64,000 nt of DNA from Sclerurus mexicanus (GCA_013396755.1 VWZF01004021.1:558001-622000); one strand, 5' to 3'. Positions 12,205 to 24,790 are shown, counted from the first letter of the stretch. A program made the numbers and translations. The notes: a model not told the origin generated them from the sequence alone.

Positions 12205-12339
12205 GGGTCTTTCTCGCCGAATCTTCGATGAACAGCGAGGAAATGTCCTCGTCCACGCCCACCTCGTTTTTGGCGATGCAGGTGTAGGCCCCGGTGTCCT
12301 CATAGCGAACGCTGCTGATGTGGAGCTCACTGCTGTTGG
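12205..12339 (-). CDS. FSTL4: FSTL4 exon: second half of Ig domain 2
   Basis: The exon is 135 nt. The acceptor is ttccag|CCAACA and the donor ACCC|GTAAGC, both splitting codons after base 1. It encodes the end of LLA, then NSSELHISSVRYEDTGAYTC, IAKNEVGVDED and ISSLFIEDSARKT. DTGAYTC is the classic F-strand motif of an I-set Ig domain and provides the second cysteine of Ig domain 2. NSS at 12329-12337 is an N-glycosylation sequon; the human protein, as I recall it, has NGS there. The trailing C joins TT of the downstream 27-nt microexon to give the Leu of LANILWREE. Confidence 0.96.
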
Positions 12340-12800
12340 CTGGAAGAGACACTCGTTAGCACTGCTCCTCACTGCTGCTAATTGCTGTTCCTGCCCCTAA
12401 TCGCCCTCCCAGGGCAATATGGAACTGTAGGTTTTTGGGGATTCTCCTGGGCCCTGAGGCTTTGCTCTTTTCCATTGGCACACACACACTCCACACCAGG
12501 AAAGAACGAAGAGCGATCCCAAAAGTCAATAAGAAACTACATTTTATTTATTTCTTCCACCTGTTAAAAAAAATGCTTTGGCTCTAGCGAAGAAGAATTA
12601 ACTCCAAATTTTGCAAACTGTATTTTATCAGGTCACCTTCGCTCTGAGAGGGGTCTCTCTCCAGTTCCTCCCACCACTGTGCTTTCTGGAGCGGGACCAC
12701 TGCCCAGCACCTTTGGAGGATGCTGAGACATCACACCCAGCATTCAGGGGGGTCAGTGCTGCAACACTGCCCGAGGGCTGCGATCCACCACAGCCACACT

Positions 12801-12811
12801 GGGGGGGGGGG
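12801..12811. repeat. G11 homopolymer
   Basis: Eleven uninterrupted G on plus after 'cagccacact'. A likely length-error site in sequencing. It is a C-run in the transcript, within an intron. Confidence 0.9.
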
Positions 12812-12974
12812 TGGTAATATTTTTATACAGAAAATTACAAATAAATAATTTTGCCCTTTGCTGTGTCACCCTCATTTGGGACCAGTGGGAGTTCAGAGCC
12901 CAACTCCTTCAGCAGAGCCGGGCGTGAGGCTGATTCTCGGCCGACTTGCATCCAGTGTGGGCTTAGACCTGAAC

Positions 12975-13022
12975 AAATAATTTAATGGATTTCTCTTCAA
13001 ATAATTTAATGCATTTCTCTTC
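12975..13022. repeat. 24-bp tandem duplication
   Basis: Unit 1 is at 12975-12998 and unit 2 at 12999-13022. They differ by one base (taatgGatt against taatgCatt). Each holds 'aaataatttaat' and 'ttctcttc'. Confidence 0.9.
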
Positions 13023-13287
13023 TGATGTGCTGTACCCAAGAAGCGAGGCAGTGGAGCAGCAGGCAGGCTGTCTTTGAACAGAAAGCCTTCACCACTTACA
13101 TCAATCAATACTGAATTTCCCGAGAAATTCACAGGAGAAAGAGATAAAACGAAAGAACAGGGGTTTTGCAACACGATTTCCAACAACTGTGGCTTAGCAG
13201 AGTACAAGAACTTCTGGTTTAAAGTGCAAAATAATCCTCCCTAATCCCCGTCTACAATACTTTAATTAATCAGCACGCCGTTCTTAC

Positions 13288-13449
13288 CGAGGAGCGAGAG
13301 CTGTTTGGAGAGTTTGGGCACGATCTCGACGCCGTTCTTGAGCCAGGTAATTCGGGGATTAGGGATGCCCTCGGCGTGGCACTTGAGGCTGGCGGACACG
13401 CCGGGCTCCTGCGCCTGCGTCTCGGGGTACACGCGGATCACGGGGGGCA
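13288..13449 (-). CDS. FSTL4: FSTL4 exon: first half of Ig domain 2
   Basis: The exon is 162 nt. The acceptor is cccgcag|TGCCCC and the donor CTCG|GTAAGA. Both ends split a codon after its first base. It encodes 53 full residues beginning PPVIRVYPETQAQEPG, followed by SLKCHAEGIP, which carries the first disulfide cysteine of Ig domain 2, then ITWLKNGVEIV with the core tryptophan, and SKQLSLL at the end. The last base G joins CC of the next exon to make Ala. This segment is among the most conserved of the FSTL4/5 family. The exon is GC-rich and sits only 948 nt from the next exon. A CR1 fragment in antisense orientation lies about 160 nt upstream of its acceptor (13612-13800). Confidence 0.96.
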
Positions 13450-13611
13450 CTGCGGGAGAGAGGCAAAGGGGTTCCAGCCCACCCCGGAGCTGCAGAGGGC
13501 TCGGAGCCCTCGGCCAGAGACAGGAGCAGCACTCTGGCCCTCCGTGAGAGCCACAGCAATGAGTTCTCTGCAGCTCCACTTGGGGGGCAGAAAATAGGAA
13601 ATAATAATTTT

Positions 13612-13800
13612 CCAAGCGCTGGCACAGGGTGCCCAGGGAAGCTGTGGCTGCCCCATCCCTGGGAGTGTCCAAGGCCAGGTTGGACGGGGCTTGGAGCAAC
13701 CTGGGATAGTGGAAGATGTCTTTGTCCATGGCAGGGGTGGGATGGGCTGGGCTTTAAGGTCCCTTCCAACCCAAACCATTCTGTGAACCCATGATCCTGT
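13612..13800 (+). mobile_element. CR1 LINE fragment, plus orientation, near an exon
   Basis: Runs from 'ctggcacagggtgcccaggg' through 'aggccaggttggacggggct' and 'ggtcccttccaacccaaacc' to 'attctgtgaacccatgatcc', the CR1 3' end. It is antisense to FSTL4 and lies about 160 nt upstream of the exon acceptor at 13449. Confidence 0.92.
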
Positions 13801-14660
13801 AACACAAAAGAATAAACGGATACACCAATGCCAGGGAGCAGTCTTGAGATCCAGTTTTGTGTTTAGACCACTCTTGTTTGTTCTTGCTTTCATTACGTGA
13901 CTGATTGAACTTAATAGTTGGATGAAAACCTAAGGTGGGTACTGACATATTTAAAAATTCAAGTATAAACTCCAAAGCTTCACTGAGCCTAGTAAGGCAG
14001 GAATTAGAGTTCTTGCCTATTAGAAGTAGTTTAATATTGTCTTTTAATTGAATATCCATAGGGAAGCAGCCTGTATATTTACTACCTCTTATTCTGAAGA
14101 AATAAGGTGTTTATCAATTACTTCTTTTCACTGAGGGGTTTTCAAAACATGACTTACCTCATTTCAGGAAGGCCCCTCTGAACTATTTAATACACTCAAT
14201 TGGCAGACCTACTAATTATATTACAATTTCAGAGATGTTCATTGATTTTCAATCATGTTGCCTTCACTGCTCAAACCAACAAGGCTTAATACCACTCATT
14301 AACTATTTCTTACCAATTTACTCACACGCTTCAAAAAGAATTTGCAATATTGCAACACCACTGCAAGATACCAGTGAGACTCTCTTACCTCAAGGGACAA
14401 ATAAAAGGAAATGTGAGCACGTGCCACCCCATGGCTGCTGATATTTGTGTTTCCTATTGAAGGGGCCAGCTTTTCTACCAGATTAGGGGATTTTGGGACT
14501 CACAACGGGGCCGTTGAAAGCTGCACAGTTTTGTAAAACCATGGCCAGAGTCCAATGCGGATGTGACATTTTGGGTGCCCAGCTTCTGCCCCCAGGAAAA
14601 TGAGCAAACAACTGCTGCTGGCACTGGGGGAGGACACAGGAATGTTTTGGGGTTGTGTTC

Positions 14661-14693
14661 TCTTTTTTTTTTGTTTTGTTTTTTTTTTTTTTT
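14661..14693. repeat. T-rich low-complexity tract
   Basis: A nearly pure T run broken only by a C and two G, followed by five A. Confidence 0.9.
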
Positions 14694-17600
14694 AAAAAGC
14701 CTGAATGAGTTAATAACAACTTCTGGAAATCGCTGGCTTCAGTTATGGAACTCACCTCTCTGTTTTTATATAGTAAATCATTAGGCTCCAGGATTATCAA
14801 AATTAACAGTTGCTTTAGAATGCAATGAAATCTGGGTTTGCATCTTGCTATGTGTCTATACATCCACAAGGGGATAGTTTACATAAATACATTCCCTAGC
14901 ACACACTTTCCATCCTTCTATTTCTATTTTTTATGGGCCTTACCAGAGAGAGATGTATTTCACTTCTGTCTTCTGCACCAACTGCCAGGCACTAACAGAG
15001 CTTGGAAGGAAATCAGCCCCGACAGAAAGCCCTCAAGTCTACTTGGGTTTTATGGCTTTAAAAGAGAGATTGCTCAAGTGTCATCTGAGAGGGAATGCCT
15101 ACGGCCAACTGGAGGGGGGAAAAAGGGACTTTAGCAAAGGAATGGCTTTGAACTCCACCTCTGCTCGGGACCTGTGGGTTTAGCTCCCTGTCTTCTGTTT
15201 CCTCTACTTGAGAAGAAAAGCAAATGTGTTGTAAGGTGCAGGCCAGTGAGGGAAACACCTTCCCAGAGCTTTTTGATCAGGGGGTTACCAAAAAGACGAG
15301 GTTTCTTTTATTAAATTGAGTTTCCAACTTCTGAACAAAAGCATTTACTACCATTTTATCTCCTCTTCCTCACATTACTGTGGGGTGTGCAGCTCCTCCT
15401 GACTCCAGGAGGTGCCAGACAGAGAGCAGGGGAAGGAGCTGCTGCTGGAGGTGCTGGTGGCTGCTGGAGCCACCCCTGTGTTTATTTGAGAGACAGTGCC
15501 CAAGCAATGCAGGGGAATGAGACTGAGAGTCAGGACCTCCTCATTTCATCAGTACCGCAGAAAATTAACTTAAATTTCTCTGAGCCAGTGTCTCTGGAAT
15601 GATAGGATAAAGACAGTCATTTTTGTCCACTCTGACAGACTTTTATGAAGGTCCTGCACTCAGGCTTGTCTCACCTATTATTTGCTTGCTGCTAGTAACA
15701 TTTTTTGAATGGAATGATTTAGTAACTGAGGTCCACTGAAAGCCCACGTGATTCATTCAGACTCACAGCTGGAAGGTGCTGGGTCTCCTACAAACACAGA
15801 GGAAAAAATGGACAGCACCCAAGGGGGTCAGATGCCCAAATCCTGGTGAAATCAACTGACTTGGCTGAGATCCCACCTGGCCAAAGGCACCAGAGCAATT
15901 TCACTCCAAGTCTAGTGTTTACCTATCCCCTGCCAGCTCGCAGAGACAGAGCCCCTCCCAGTCATCACCAATTTAATGCTCTCAAAACCAGTGTGGGTTG
16001 GGATTTTCTTGTCACCGCTTGCTTTAGGCTTTGCTGTTCACCTGGGCACTGGTGTCAGAGCTGCCCAAGATGGGCACAACCACCACGACCCCCACAACCA
16101 GGGCACCCCCTCACCAAACAGTTTTTTGCCTCGTGCCTTGATAGTCTGCCTGTGAATAATCCAACTGCTTTACCTGCAGGCCTGAGAACACAAGAGATTT
16201 ATAGGGTACAAGGTAGCTCAGAGGTCCTAGACACTGAATCAATGCTCTGCATGAAATTTAACTTAATCTAAAATTATACAAGGTGTCTTTTCAAGAGTGA
16301 TTAATAAGGAAACCATTTTTTTTCCACCTACAAAAAAGATGGGTTGCACCTCCATTCCTGCTCTCTTATCACTTTCCTGCTCCTTCCATTTTAAAACTTT
16401 TTATTTCTTCTCCCTTGTCTTCCATATTTCACTGCACAGGTAAATTATTGCATGCAAATGCCTTGTGATAACAGCAAACTGCAGAATGCATTTTTATTGT
16501 CCTTGCTACAAATTAATACATCCCAAGTAAGCACATTTTACTTTAAACTTGCAGAGATTTCAGCTCCAGACTTTGGGATATATGGATTACCCTGTGCTTT
16601 TTCCCTTGGTGGCTATATATCATTGCTAAGCATTACTGTGTCTGCAGCCAAGGGCAATATAAAAATGCCATTATCTTAAGCAAAGCAGGGAAACGAGAGG
16701 CACTGAACGAAGCAGGAGCGCTGGGGAGGTTGCCCAGTGCTGCACACTGAGCAGCCCCACTCCTTGCAGTGACACAGCACAGGGGACGAAGCACGGGATG
16801 AGCACAGATGGTGGCACCAGGGCCAGAGACACCCGTTGCTGCTGCAGGAGCTGCATGCTCCGGGGTGCAGTAATGATTAACAGATTAATCATTTACTTGA
16901 GATGTTTTACTCTTTCCATTTATGATTTGAAAGGAGTTTGCAGCATTATATGTTTTCTCTTCAAAGCCACATTAACAAAACATCTGTGTTCATCCCCTCC
17001 CTCTGCTACTGCAGTTTTTGTCCTATTGGACCCTTATAATTGGGCTGAGGATCAAATGGCTTTTTAAAACTGTTTTCAAGGAATACAATATTCTGATTTA
17101 TGCTGATGTTTTCCTGAGTGCAAGGACCAAGGAAAATGATGCCCTACACTCAGCAGTCTCTTGATTTGCAAACTATCAATTTTCATAGTTGATTACAATT
17201 TTATGAGATTCTTTATCCTCAGCAACTCTTTTTTCCTCTTGAAAGTGATAAATTGCTTTTCCTCCCTACAGTTAGTGTACGCTGTACGCATTTCCCAAGC
17301 AATATCCATACGTAGGAGAGAACATAATTTTCCTACTGTTCCTGGCTTCTCCTGATCAAAGATACCAGCACGCAAGATGAATTTTTCATTCTCAAACTGT
17401 TTAAACACTGCCTTTCAGCACTTTCTTTTCTTCCAGAGATGTTAAGGGCCAGCTGTATAAATACACTGACTTAAATTTTAGCACTGACTGTGAATCCTGA
17501 GATTGATGAGCTCAGCACAAACCTCCCCCATCCAACAGGCTGCATTTCACGTGTGCTTCACGCTCCTCGCCCAGATGTGAGCCAGCGGTTTGAGGCATCC

Positions 17601-18682
17601 GTCTGGCGGCCTTCACGTTTTCTGCCTAACAGAGTTCTCATCTCTGCTTGTCAAAATGAGCATCTGGATCTCCCCATGTTATATGGGATATCCTGAACCA
17701 GCAGATCCAAAGGGAAATACTGCAGTTGAGCAGTAGTAGAGCTCCAAATCCCAGAAACTTCCAATGTTGTCAAAACTGGGCTGCAAAATTTCAATTTAAG
17801 CTTATATTTCCTAGTTTTCTGTATCGCCCAATCAGTGTAAAAGCCAGTGTTATGTTCTAAAAAGAGGCAAAGCAGAAAGCAAGGTAAAGAGCACATCATA
17901 TGTTTGATAAAAGCATAAGAAGTGAGCACATAGAACTAGGATCAGTAAACTGGACTGGTGGGTCTCAGGGGGAACAGTAAGACAAGGTGGTACAAAAAGG
18001 ATCCAAGGATGACGCTGGAAGAGTCACTGCAGCTTTGAAAACATAGAATTAACTGAAAAACAGTCTGAGAGTTGGAACCTGCCTGTACAGACACAGCGAG
18101 CTTGGGAAGGGTTGGGGACAAACCCTTGCAGTTGGTTCTTTTTCCTCTGCTCTTTCCCAATGGACAAACTTGGGAGTAGTGAGAAAAAAACCTGATAATT
18201 TTCACAGAATAAAAAAAATCCACTTTTTTGATGTTAAAAGTGGATCAGTGCCTCCCCAGAGGAGACAAGCGAGCAGATACACCCGAGTTCTGGCTGACTT
18301 AGTTCTGTCACATCCTCTTACCGTTTCAGTTCAGCACAGAGAAGCAACAAAAACCCTCCCGTGCTGAAGATGGAGTTTTTAGTTTGATACAGACAGACAG
18401 AGACAAGCCCCAGTGCTGAACAGAGCCCATCAACTACACTTAGATTCTCAGCATCTTCACTCCATTCACTTTGGCTCAGTTTCTTCTCCCTACTCCTGTC
18501 AAGAAAAATTCCTCAATTTGTCCTTTAAGTTACTGGGAAGGGAGGTCTCCCTGCAGAGGGCTCTGCCTTGGGAACCCCCCGATGCATCTGAAATCCAGCA
18601 GTGCTGTCACCCCAACTGCAGCTGCTGGGCACAGGCAGAACAGGAGAGAATTTAGTGACGTGGGCAGCTGGCCACAGCAAGA

Positions 18683-18721
18683 GCTGCAAAAACCCGGCTC
18701 TGCAAAAACCCAGCTCTGCAA
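18683..18721. repeat. Short tandem repeat, about 16-bp unit
   Basis: 'ctgcaaaaacccggct' is followed directly by 'ctgcaaaaacccagct' and a third partial 'ctgcaaagct'. The two full units differ by one base. Confidence 0.8.
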
Positions 18722-20484
18722 AGCTTGAAGGCTCGCACAGGAATATCAGATGCTGTCAGACAAGGGTTTCTAGGCCCTGCAGTGCTTTCTAGTGAGCCTG
18801 GCTTGATAGCAGCACGCATGGCATTTTATTCAGTATTTAGTGACTACATGGCTACATTAAAAAGCCACCATGGATAGTGGGTTTTTGCTTAACACGGGTT
18901 TTCTGTTAGCGAGAACCCCCCTGCGCATCTGTGGTGTGAAACCTCCACTTCAAAGGCAAATGTGATCTTTGAACAGTGGCAAGGCTGAGCATGGAACCGA
19001 TCACCCCTCCCACACTCCATCCAGCCTTCCTCTCCTTCTGGTCTTGCTTTCAAAGCCTTTGGGCCTTCTTGTCTCAGTGATGATAAAGTCTACATTGTTG
19101 TCTGCCAACTAAACTCCATTCAGGCTTCATAATACATCACATAATAGACACGGGATTAAGTTGTTAGCTGGCTTTTCTTTCAACTGCCATTCATCAAACA
19201 AATAGCACTTTGAGGAAGGAAACCTATTTTCCCAGCTGCAGCATGCACAATTTAGTTATCCACATTGCTGAGATTTACAGTTTCCTCTCTCAAAAGATGA
19301 CAAATTATTATGTAGAGACATTAAGTCAGTTTTCATTCCCATCCCCCGGATGCTCCGTGCTTCCCTCCAGGTACTGGCTGTGCTGGGGGAGCTCTTAGAC
19401 CCAGCAATCTGAGCTGCACTCAGACCCCGACCATCCACACAGCTCTTCTTAAAGGGCATAAATACCCCTTTGGACTGTTTCTCCTCCTGCTATTAACCTG
19501 GGGATAACTACCTGCTCTTACCAGCTGAAAGCTCTCCTTTGGGCATGCCTGCACACCTCTAGAGAAATGACTAAATATTAATTTTCCTTGTAACACATTT
19601 CCTGTAATAAAGTTACTGAATTGTCCTTAAAAACACTTTCATAGCAAAGTATGCAAAAATCTATCCATAGTTAGCAATGGGTGCCCCTGTCTCCTGTTCT
19701 GGAGATACTCCTGGGCATAGCAGCCCTTGGGAATATGGGTTTAATTTTGGAAAATGGTGTTGCTGCAGGGGAGGTGAATAGTCCATGGGCTGGCCCCTTG
19801 ATGAGATGCTGCTTTAATCCAGTGTAATTTGGAACTAAATCCGACTGACTGAGTTTGAGGTCAGGAGAAAGATAGTGAGTGCCTGAATATAAGTTCCACC
19901 AGGCACAAATGTGGTCCAGGGGACGGAGGTGAATGGGAATGCTGGAATATGGCCCGTGTGATCCTCTCACCCGTAAAATGCTCTGCCCTCATTTTGCAGC
20001 CCAGTGGGCCAGGGTAAATAGCCCTCAGTGAACCACGCTGGGTACGACCAGGCAATAATCTGATACATAGCTGGGAGTTAGATGCCTAGTTTTGGAACCA
20101 CTGCTGCATTTATTTAACTACCCTGGGCTATTTCATGCAACAGAAATGATCTTCCGGAAGAAGAAATTATTGAGGCAACACTTCTGTTGACCAAAGTAGT
20201 AATTGGTTTAAAAGATGCTTTGAAATGCTGCTCTTAGGCCTGTGGCAGTGTCAGGGCCAGCTTGTTTTCCAGGGAGGATCCCTGCTGAAGGCCAGGGAAT
20301 GACACACATGCCCCTTGGCACTGTGCTTTCCACTGCCCGTGGGACAGCACGAGGGAGCGAACCCCAGGCTCTCGTGCACACAGAATTTGGGCCAGGGCTT
20401 TACACAGCCCTGGGCGAACGACATTAACGCACAGCTTTTCTTAGGGAACGTTTTCATGGAATGCCATATATGCCATTTACTAAC

Positions 20485-20605
20485 CATTCACCTGAAGGAT
20501 GTGGGTCTGATACAGCTCTTCGTAGCCGTAGGCATGACAGGTGTAATTGCCCATGTGAATAGTTGTTACCTTGGTGATGTAGAGGGAATCGTCCTCTCCG
20601 AAATC
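20485..20605 (-). CDS. FSTL4: FSTL4 exon: second half of Ig domain 1
   Basis: The exon is 121 nt. The acceptor is tgcag|GATTTC and the donor AATG|gttagt. It starts in phase 0 and ends after the first base of a codon. It encodes 40 residues from DFGEDDSLYITKV through IHMGNYTCHAYGYEE to THILQVN. The YTC cysteine pairs with the LSC cysteine of the upstream exon to close Ig domain 1. NYT at 20540-20548 is an N-glycosylation sequon. The open reading frame is too short to stand out on its own, so the call rests on protein match plus phase. The donor is set by the next exon, which begins TG-CCC-CCC, so the split codon is G|TG (Val) and the junction reads VN-V-PPVIRV. A stronger-looking CAG|gtgaat lies 7 nt upstream in the exon, but using it would shift the frame. 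Confidence 0.94.
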
Positions 20606-21887
20606 CTGCATGGAACAAAAGACAGCAAAGGTGCCTTATTATTTAGGAACAGTATTTTAAACACTACATGAATGGAGACTACCCGTCCAGAGGTTTTGAT
20701 AGCCTCACAGCTTGGGGACACAGCTGGAATTTTCAACAGTAGGCTTTGAAGTTCATAAATCAACAGGCAGGGAGGAAATGAGGGGCAATTTAAGAGTACG
20801 GCAAAGCAACTCCTCTGAGAACACAAACTTTTGTGCTGCTTGCTAACAAGGTGCTTTTTGCACATAAAAAAGATGGCAATCTCCAGCTGTTTAATTTATG
20901 GGGGAATTTAATGTCTACCTGTTAACCTCAGATGTACAAAACACATTTGGGGGGGTTCAGGGTTCCTTTATCTGTGCTGGTTCTTAGAAAATGCACTGCA
21001 GCCTTGAGACTTGATGAGAAAGAATCGAGGCTGTTTGTCACTTAGACAATATCCTGGGCATGAGACAGGGAAGAAGACAAAAGGCCTTTTCTCAAACAAA
21101 CCTGCTTAGATCTGTAAATGTTTAACAAGTATCTTTCTTCAGCCCCGTCATCTCCCTCGACCTGCTCTTGCATTACTTCAGTTTTTGATTATAGACGGCG
21201 AGGATATGAGTTAGTAGAGATGTTTTGGCACTTGAATACGTTGTACAAGTGCTCTGCTTAGGAATTTATTTCAATTCATTAATTATTTATTTACTTCAAT
21301 ATTTATTTATCAAATTGTAGCTAACAGAACCACAGCACTGAAGGGTACGTGAAGCAGCTTCTCTTGCTCCTGCACTCACATTCACGCTTCTGCAGCCCCA
21401 CACTGTTTGTATTTCTATGCAAACCCTGGAGGATGCATTTAAAAGCACTCCAAGAGCTTAAAGAATGATTTTTCTGTAGTCGTGCCCACGTGTGACGCGT
21501 GCTAAACCGACCTCTTTGCCTAATTTCACTGCAATATTGGGGGGAAACCCCAGTCAGAATCAGGGTGGCACAAACGCAGTACAAGGGGGTGAGTGCTGCA
21601 GAGTGGTTTTGCTCCTGGAAGCCCAGGGAGTTGTTTCCAAGGCTCCAGCTGGAAGGGCAGCTTGGGGTGTGGGTCCTGCCCGCTGCCACCCCGGTGATGC
21701 AGGAGGTGGCAGCTCACCCTGTGACTGCACGCACCAGGGTGGGCAGACGAAACAGGAAGGTCACTTTGCTCTGCTGGTTGGGAGCCAAGAACCCAGTCCT
21801 AATTCCTTGTGCTGGAAGAGGGGAATCCAGGCACAGAGGTGCTCATGCCACTCCCTTCCCTGCTGCGCCCACAGCAGCTCCAACACC

Positions 21888-22232
21888 AGATCACAGGCTC
21901 ACACAATGCGCTGAGTTGGAAGGGACATGTCAAGACCATTGAAGTCCAACCCCTGGCCCTGCACAGGACAGCCCCAAGAATCCCACCCTGTCCCTGAGAG
22001 TGTTGTCCAAACCCTCCTGGAGCTCTGGCAGCCTTGGGGCTGTGCCCACTGCCCTGGGGAGCCTGGTCAGTGCCCACCACCCTCTGGGGGAAGGACCTTT
22101 TCCTGATGTCCAACCTAACTCTGCCCTGGAGCAGCCCCAGCCACTTCCCCAAGTCCTGTCACTGGTCACAAGCGTGAAGAGATCTGTACCTGCCCCTCCT
22201 GTTCCCCTCAGGAGGCTGTAGAAGGAACCATC
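21888..22232 (-). mobile_element. CR1 LINE fragment, about 345 bp, minus orientation
   Basis: From 'gagttggaagggacatgtca' through 'cctccaggagggtttggaca' (read on minus) to 'ggaggctgtagaagg' on plus, the word order is that of the CR1 3' region in reverse complement. It includes the 'gatgtccaacctaactctgc' block. Confidence 0.92.
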
Positions 22233-24383
22233 CTCTGCTGCCAACCCCTGCCAGGTGCTCGGAAATAACAAGCAGGAGTTGTTTGATCACTGGCTGGGCT
22301 GATTTCTAAACCAACACCGTTTGGGGCTCCTTACACACCACATTTCCTGCCTCCTCAGGGTGCATCTGCTCTGCAGTTTGCAGCTTTCCTCTCCAGCCAG
22401 CAGCCTTTGAAGAGTTTCTGAAGGAGGCTGTGGTTCTGCAGCAGACGAGCGATGCCAGCTGGCACCTTGGGGAAAGCACAAAGTAGCCCATCTCTTGCAG
22501 CACGGATTGATCTGGCACTACTTCTGCCAGCTCTTGAATCTTCTCTAAAACCTTGTGTGTGGCACTAGAAGTGCCTTCGTGCCTCTCCTCTCAGTGGCAG
22601 GTCAGCACTGGCAGGGGGGAGGGAATTTTGAGAACTTGCCTGGTTTTTAGACACGTTTTCAGATGGAGAGTGAGCACTGGGAAATACGGACTTCCCCAGC
22701 AGGACAACAACCCTTCCCAAAGCACAGACAGAACCATAACCTGGTTCTGCTGGCTGTGTTGCCATAACGGGTAAATATATTCACAATTACAAAGAATGAT
22801 GATCAGAAATCCATTATCTATAATCAAAAGCATCTCAGACATCACTGCCACCTTGGTGTAAGGCAGGTTGGCATCTACATTATGGGCTAAGTTGGTTAAG
22901 CTACACACTACATTATTACAAATATCTACTCAAAAATCCCCATTTCAAGCCTCTGCCTGTTTTCTGGTCAGTTAGCTCTTCCCTGATGGAAAGCAAAGAT
23001 GCATGAGTAACTGCAAATAGAAAAGGTATTAACCCTGTTCAAATGGTATTTGCATGAAATAGAGAAAATGCTTGCACTGGAGGCGACTTAGTAACAGTTT
23101 TTAAAAGTTAAACTCAAATTGAGTTTAGACCAATAAAAGCAGGATGGCTACTTTTAGGGAATGATTTATAAAGAGTTGTGGAAAAACAGGACAATAAAAT
23201 CTTCTCCATTTAACCATGTTGCTTCCTTTAAGACATCTCAGAAAAATATTCTGAGTGCTTGGTTTGTGCTCTGTAATTGTCTTTTTATGGACGATCTGTT
23301 TTTTCCAATGCATACAAATGTATTAATATAAGTAAAGACCCTTGCAAAAACAAACAGATGCAAGACTATGGTATTATTCTCTTCCTCTCCAAATGTGTTC
23401 TTCTGGAAAACAGGGCTTGTATTGGTAAAAACACAGTTTATAACTTATAAAAAACACTTTCTGATCTCTAGTGCTTCAAGAAAGTTATCAAGGACGATTT
23501 AGGTTAACATGGTATCACTTCTGTCAGGCATGGGAGGAAATGATCAGCCCTCGATTGGAACCTACACACACAGCACATTCATATAAGAACACAACGTTAT
23601 TAAAAATGAGAAGTGTTGGATGTGGGAAGGAAAAAGTGATTAAGAGATTAAAGGTTTGATACCGAAGCTTTTGTTGCTATAAAAAGTAGGCTGAATTCTC
23701 TAACAAATTAATGGCTCTTTGTGTTTATTGCAGCTCATGGTTTCTCCTTGTGTTTCCCTGTGGATATAATTAGTACATTAGGATTTCACAGCTACATTTT
23801 ATATCTATGGCTGCATTCTTATGCACAGGCACTCTCTGTGTGTATTTCATGAGGGTATATTTGGAAGTGCTGTAAAAACCAAGCCCCAGAGCATTAAGAA
23901 ATGATAAGTCTTTGATTCCTTAATAGCCTCTAACTTTACATCTTGCACTTCTCCCAGTCAGGAGTGCTGTGGCACAGTGGGATGCTGTGGGATGTACTTG
24001 GGATGTGCCCAATTCCCTCCACGCTGCCTTTGGGAGCTCTGAGGAGCTGCTCAGCTGCATCTCTGGCCATGCCCCTGCCCCAGGAGGGTGTAAATCAACA
24101 CTGAGAGCAGCTGGGATGGGGTGGGCAGAGGGAACGGGAAGAATTCACAGAGTGGGAAAAGGCAGAACATTTTAAAGCTCTCTTTCAGGTGGCTTTTGCT
24201 TGTAAAGCCAGTTTTCCCAGTCACTACGAGCCTGAAAGCAGCCAGAGCAAACCACAAACATCTATAAAACTGATTTAAGGTAATTCATCTCTCCCCAAAA
24301 CTATCCTCCCTTTAAAGCTGAGTATTTCAGGACTGTCCAGGAAGCTCAGCAAGTGCTGCAAAACGCAGGGAGGCACACGGTGT

Positions 24384-24478
24384 GACTCTTGGGAATGGTC
24401 CTGTGCAGGGCCAGGAGTCGGACTCGATGCTCATTAAAAAATATCCTGATAATTCAGGATAATCTGTGATTCTGTGGC
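24384..24478 (+). mobile_element. CR1 LINE 3' end, plus orientation
   Basis: 'gcagggccaggagtcggact' and 'cgatgctcat' lead to the terminal 'taatctgtgattctgtgg'. The middle is altered and holds an 8-bp inverted repeat (24442-24461). Confidence 0.78.
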
Positions 24479-24628
24479 CACCCTACTCTGACCCCAGCAG
24501 TGTCCCACAGTGAACCGAGGAGACATGGAAATGTATCACCCCATGGAAAAGAACAGGCAACCAGGACTAAGGCAAAAAACCCAACTTCTGAGACATGGTG
24601 TTCCTCACTTCCCACTGAAGGTGAACTT

Positions 24629-24790
24629 TCACAGAATCATGGAATTGTTTGGGTTGGAAGGGACCTTAAAGCTCATCCAGTTCCAACCCCCTGCCATGGG
24701 CAGGGACACCTTCCACTGTCCCAGGCTGCTCCAAGCCCTGTCCAGCATGGCCTGGAACACTTCCAGGGCCGGGGTGTTCCACAACTTTCT
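24629..24790 (-). mobile_element. CR1 LINE fragment, minus orientation
   Basis: Starts at 'cacagaatcatggaattgtt', then 'gggttggaagggacctta', 'ccctgccatgggcaggga', 'gctccaagccctgtccag' and 'cctggaacacttccaggg'. A clear CR1 3' end, only 150 bp after a plus-oriented copy. Confidence 0.93.

Larger units (their letters stand above)
12340..13287 (-). other. FSTL4: FSTL4 intron, 948 nt between the two Ig2 exons
   Basis: Interrupts Ig domain 2. Contains a G11 run (12801-12811) and a 24-bp near-perfect tandem duplication (12975-13022). No recognisable transposon. Confidence 0.9.
13450..20484 (-). other. FSTL4: FSTL4 intron, 7.0 kb
   Basis: Between the two Ig domains. Contains one CR1 (13612-13800), a T-rich tract (14661-14693), a small tandem repeat near 18683-18720 and otherwise unique AT-rich DNA. 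I saw no exon and none is needed by phase. Confidence 0.9.
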
